A stretch of 7,424 nt of DNA from contig CAZNSG010000001.1 of NCBI GenBank assembly GCA_964575715.1, positions 1-7,424 of the forward strand. Reading direction: 5' to 3'. Positions 5,991 through 7,424 of the stretch are shown piece by piece; within the stretch, counting starts at the first letter, position 1; the number at the start of each line of letters is the position of its first letter. The stretch is from PNAI01 sp964575715. GTDB lineage: Bacteria; Pseudomonadota; Alphaproteobacteria; Rhizobiales; Xanthobacteraceae. A model generated the notes under the pieces. It was given only the letters and a program-made list of their open reading frames with translations. It made no database searches and was not told where the DNA came from. Both the position numbers and the translations under genes were made by a program.

Positions 5991-6005
5991 GCCTGCGGAG
6001 CAGGC
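5991..6005 (+). promoter_or_regulatory. Hairpin containing the cobT ribosome binding site
   Basis: GCCTGC (5991-5996) and GCAGGC (6000-6005) form a perfect 6-bp GC-rich stem with a GGA loop. The only Shine-Dalgarno-like sequence for cobT, GGAG (5997-6000, 10 bases before the ATG), sits in the loop and first stem base. If it folds, it could hold cobT translation down until ribosomes leaving cobS open it, which would help set subunit ratio. Confidence 0.4.
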
Positions 6006-6010
6006 CTGGC

Positions 6011-7424
6011 ATGAGTTCCAACGTCAAACCGAAGACTCCGGTCAAGGATTCACCAACCGAGCCGTTTAAGCGTGCGGTTGCAGGCTGCCTGCGCGCCATC
6101 GCCAAGAAGCCGGAGATCGAGGTTGCTTTCGCGGCCGAGCGGCCGGGACTGCAGGGCGGAAAGGTGCGGCTGCCGGAGCCACCGCGTAAGTTCAGCGGTC
6201 TGGACGCCGCGATCGTGCGCGGGCACGCCGATTCGATCGCGCTTAAGATTGCTTGTCACGATCCGGGCGTGCATCGGCGCCTCGTGCCCGGCGGGCAGCA
6301 GTCGCGCGCGGTTTTCGAGGCGGTCGAGCAGGCGCGGGTCGAAGCCATCGGAGCGCGGCGCATGGAAGGCGTGGCGAATAATCTTGCCGCCATGCTCGAT
6401 GACCGTTTTCATCGCGGCAAGTTCGACGAAATCACCGATCGCGCCGACGCGCCGATCGAGGATGCGGTTGCTATGATTGTGCGCGAACGGTTGACCGGGC
6501 AGGCGCCGCCGCCGGCGGCGAAGAAACTGGTCGAGCTGTGGCGCCCCTTCATCGAGGAACGCGCCAGCCGCGGTCTCGACCGGCTCGAACGGCTGGTCGA
6601 TGATCAGCGCCTTTTTGGCGATGCCGTGCATGATCTGCTCGAAGCCCTCGACATGGGCGAGGACCGCAGCAATTCCGACGACGAGGAGGAAGGTGAACAG
6701 GGCGATCAAGATCGCCGCAAAGACGAAAAAGGCGAGAAGGGGGAGAATTCCGACTCTGCCGACAAGGAGCGCATGAGTCTGGAGGAGACCGAAGCATCAG
6801 CCGACGCCGCCGATAGTTCCGAGGATGCGGTTGACGCGCCAACGACTGATTTGACCGACGATTCCGAAATGGGCGATTCCGAGACCGCGGCCGAGCCTTG
6901 GCGCCCGCGCCATCATCCCAACGAGCCGCGCGGGCCCGATTACAAGCCCTTCACCGCACGGTTCGACGAGACGGTAGAAGCGGATGAGTTGTGCGAGCCC
7001 GAGGAGCTCGACCGATTGCGCGGCTATCTCGACAAGCAGCTCTCGCATTTGCAGGGCGTGGTCGCGCGCCTTGCCAACCGGTTGCAGCGGCGTCTGATGG
7101 CGCAGCAGAACCGGGCCTGGGAGTTCGACCTCGAGGAAGGGATGCTCGATCCGGCGCGGCTTGCGCGCATCATCGTCGATCCGCTGCACCCGCTTTCATT
7201 CAAGCACGAGAAGGACACCACCTTCCGCGACACGGTGGTGACACTGCTGCTCGACAATTCCGGCTCGATGCGCGGCCGCCCGATCACGGTGGCCGCAACC
7301 TGCGCCGATATCCTGGCGCGCACGCTCGAGCGTTGCGGCGTCAAGGTCGAGATCCTCGGTTTCACCACGCAGCGGTGGAGCGGCGGGCAGTCGCGCGAGG
7401 ATTGGCTCAAGGCAGGCCGCCCGT
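6011..7424 (+). CDS. cobT: Aerobic cobaltochelatase subunit CobT (partial, 3' end outside window)
   Basis: The reading frame is open from the ATG at 6011 to the window edge: 471 codons, against about 630 in known CobT proteins, so only the C-terminal part is missing. CobT is the ChlD-like partner of the CobS ATPase in cobaltochelatase. Residues 1-215 form the N-terminal domain (FKRAVAGCLRAIA, then GQQSRAVFEAVEQARVEA). Residues 217-296 are a highly acidic low-complexity linker. A conserved block resumes at FTARFDETVEADELCEPEEL, leading into a von Willebrand A-type domain whose MIDAS motif DNSGSM is at 415-420, with GFTT at 450-453. The only visible start signal is GGAG 10 bases upstream, inside a small hairpin. 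Frame and motifs are intact. Confidence 0.96.
   Translation, partial: MSSNVKPKTPVKDSPTEPFKRAVAGCLRAIAKKPEIEVAFAAERPGLQGGKVRLPEPPRKFSGLDAAIVRGHADSIALKIACHDPGVHRRLVPGGQQSRAVFEAVEQARVEAIGARRMEGVANNLAAMLDDRFHRGKFDEITDRADAPIEDAVAMIVRERLTGQAPPPAAKKLVELWRPFIEERASRGLDRLERLVDDQRLFGDAVHDLLEALDMGEDRSNSDDEEEGEQGDQDRRKDEKGEKGENSDSADKERMSLEETEASADAADSSEDAVDAPTTDLTDDSEMGDSETAAEPWRPRHHPNEPRGPDYKPFTARFDETVEADELCEPEELDRLRGYLDKQLSHLQGVVARLANRLQRRLMAQQNRAWEFDLEEGMLDPARLARIIVDPLHPLSFKHEKDTTFRDTVVTLLLDNSGSMRGRPITVAATCADILARTLERCGVKVEILGFTTQRWSGGQSREDWLKAGRP

Noticed and set aside
6050..6709. Minus-strand open frame (219 codons) opposite cobT
   Set aside because: It is fully antisense to cobT, whose frame is continuous and carries family motifs. 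The hydrophobic N-terminus is just the reverse complement of the acidic linker codons.

Overview
The window looks like chromosomal DNA from a GC-rich alphaproteobacterium, most likely Hyphomicrobiales (Rhizobiales) of the Bradyrhizobiaceae/Xanthobacteraceae type. The reasons are the high-GC codon use, the cobS-cobT pair of the aerobic cobalamin pathway, a TctC/Bug-type solute-binding protein, and the run aroK-aroB-CNNM/CorB-like gene, then bolA, a J-domain gene and cobST. As I recall, that order is common in this group; this was not checked by a search.

Layout. Positions 1-3547 (+) hold the 3' end of shikimate kinase (aroK), 3-dehydroquinate synthase (aroB), a CNNM/CBS/CorC-HlyC membrane protein and an orphan TctC-family periplasmic binding protein. 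Each of the three junctions is a 4-base ATGA stop/start overlap, so the four genes read as one translationally coupled unit. Positions 3548-3662 hold a stem-loop candidate and a strong ribosome binding site. Positions 3663-3827 (+) encode a 54-residue single-helix membrane protein of unknown function, at about 44% GC by hand count. bolA follows on the minus strand (3873-4148).

A 117-bp divergent region (4149-4265) separates bolA from a J-domain gene (4266-4880, +). It contains an 11-bp perfect palindrome, a candidate promoter whose expected start site falls next to the ATG, and four TCAA motifs spaced 20-21 bp apart. cobS (4997-5983) and the first 471 codons of cobT (6011 to the window end) follow on the plus strand; they encode the AAA+ and MIDAS subunits of aerobic cobaltochelatase.

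How the genes work together. aroK and aroB act in the shikimate pathway. CobS and CobT, with CobN encoded elsewhere, insert cobalt into hydrogenobyrinate a,c-diamide. BolA proteins partner monothiol glutaredoxins in iron-sulfur and iron homeostasis. The J-domain protein has an N-terminal Cys/His cluster and is probably an Hsp70 co-chaperone with a specialised client; its role is unknown.

I see no mobile element, CRISPR array, RNA gene, defence system or clearly new multi-gene system. The least explained parts are the orphan binding protein plus small membrane protein (2573-3827), the bolA/J-protein divergent region, and the J-protein's N-terminal module.
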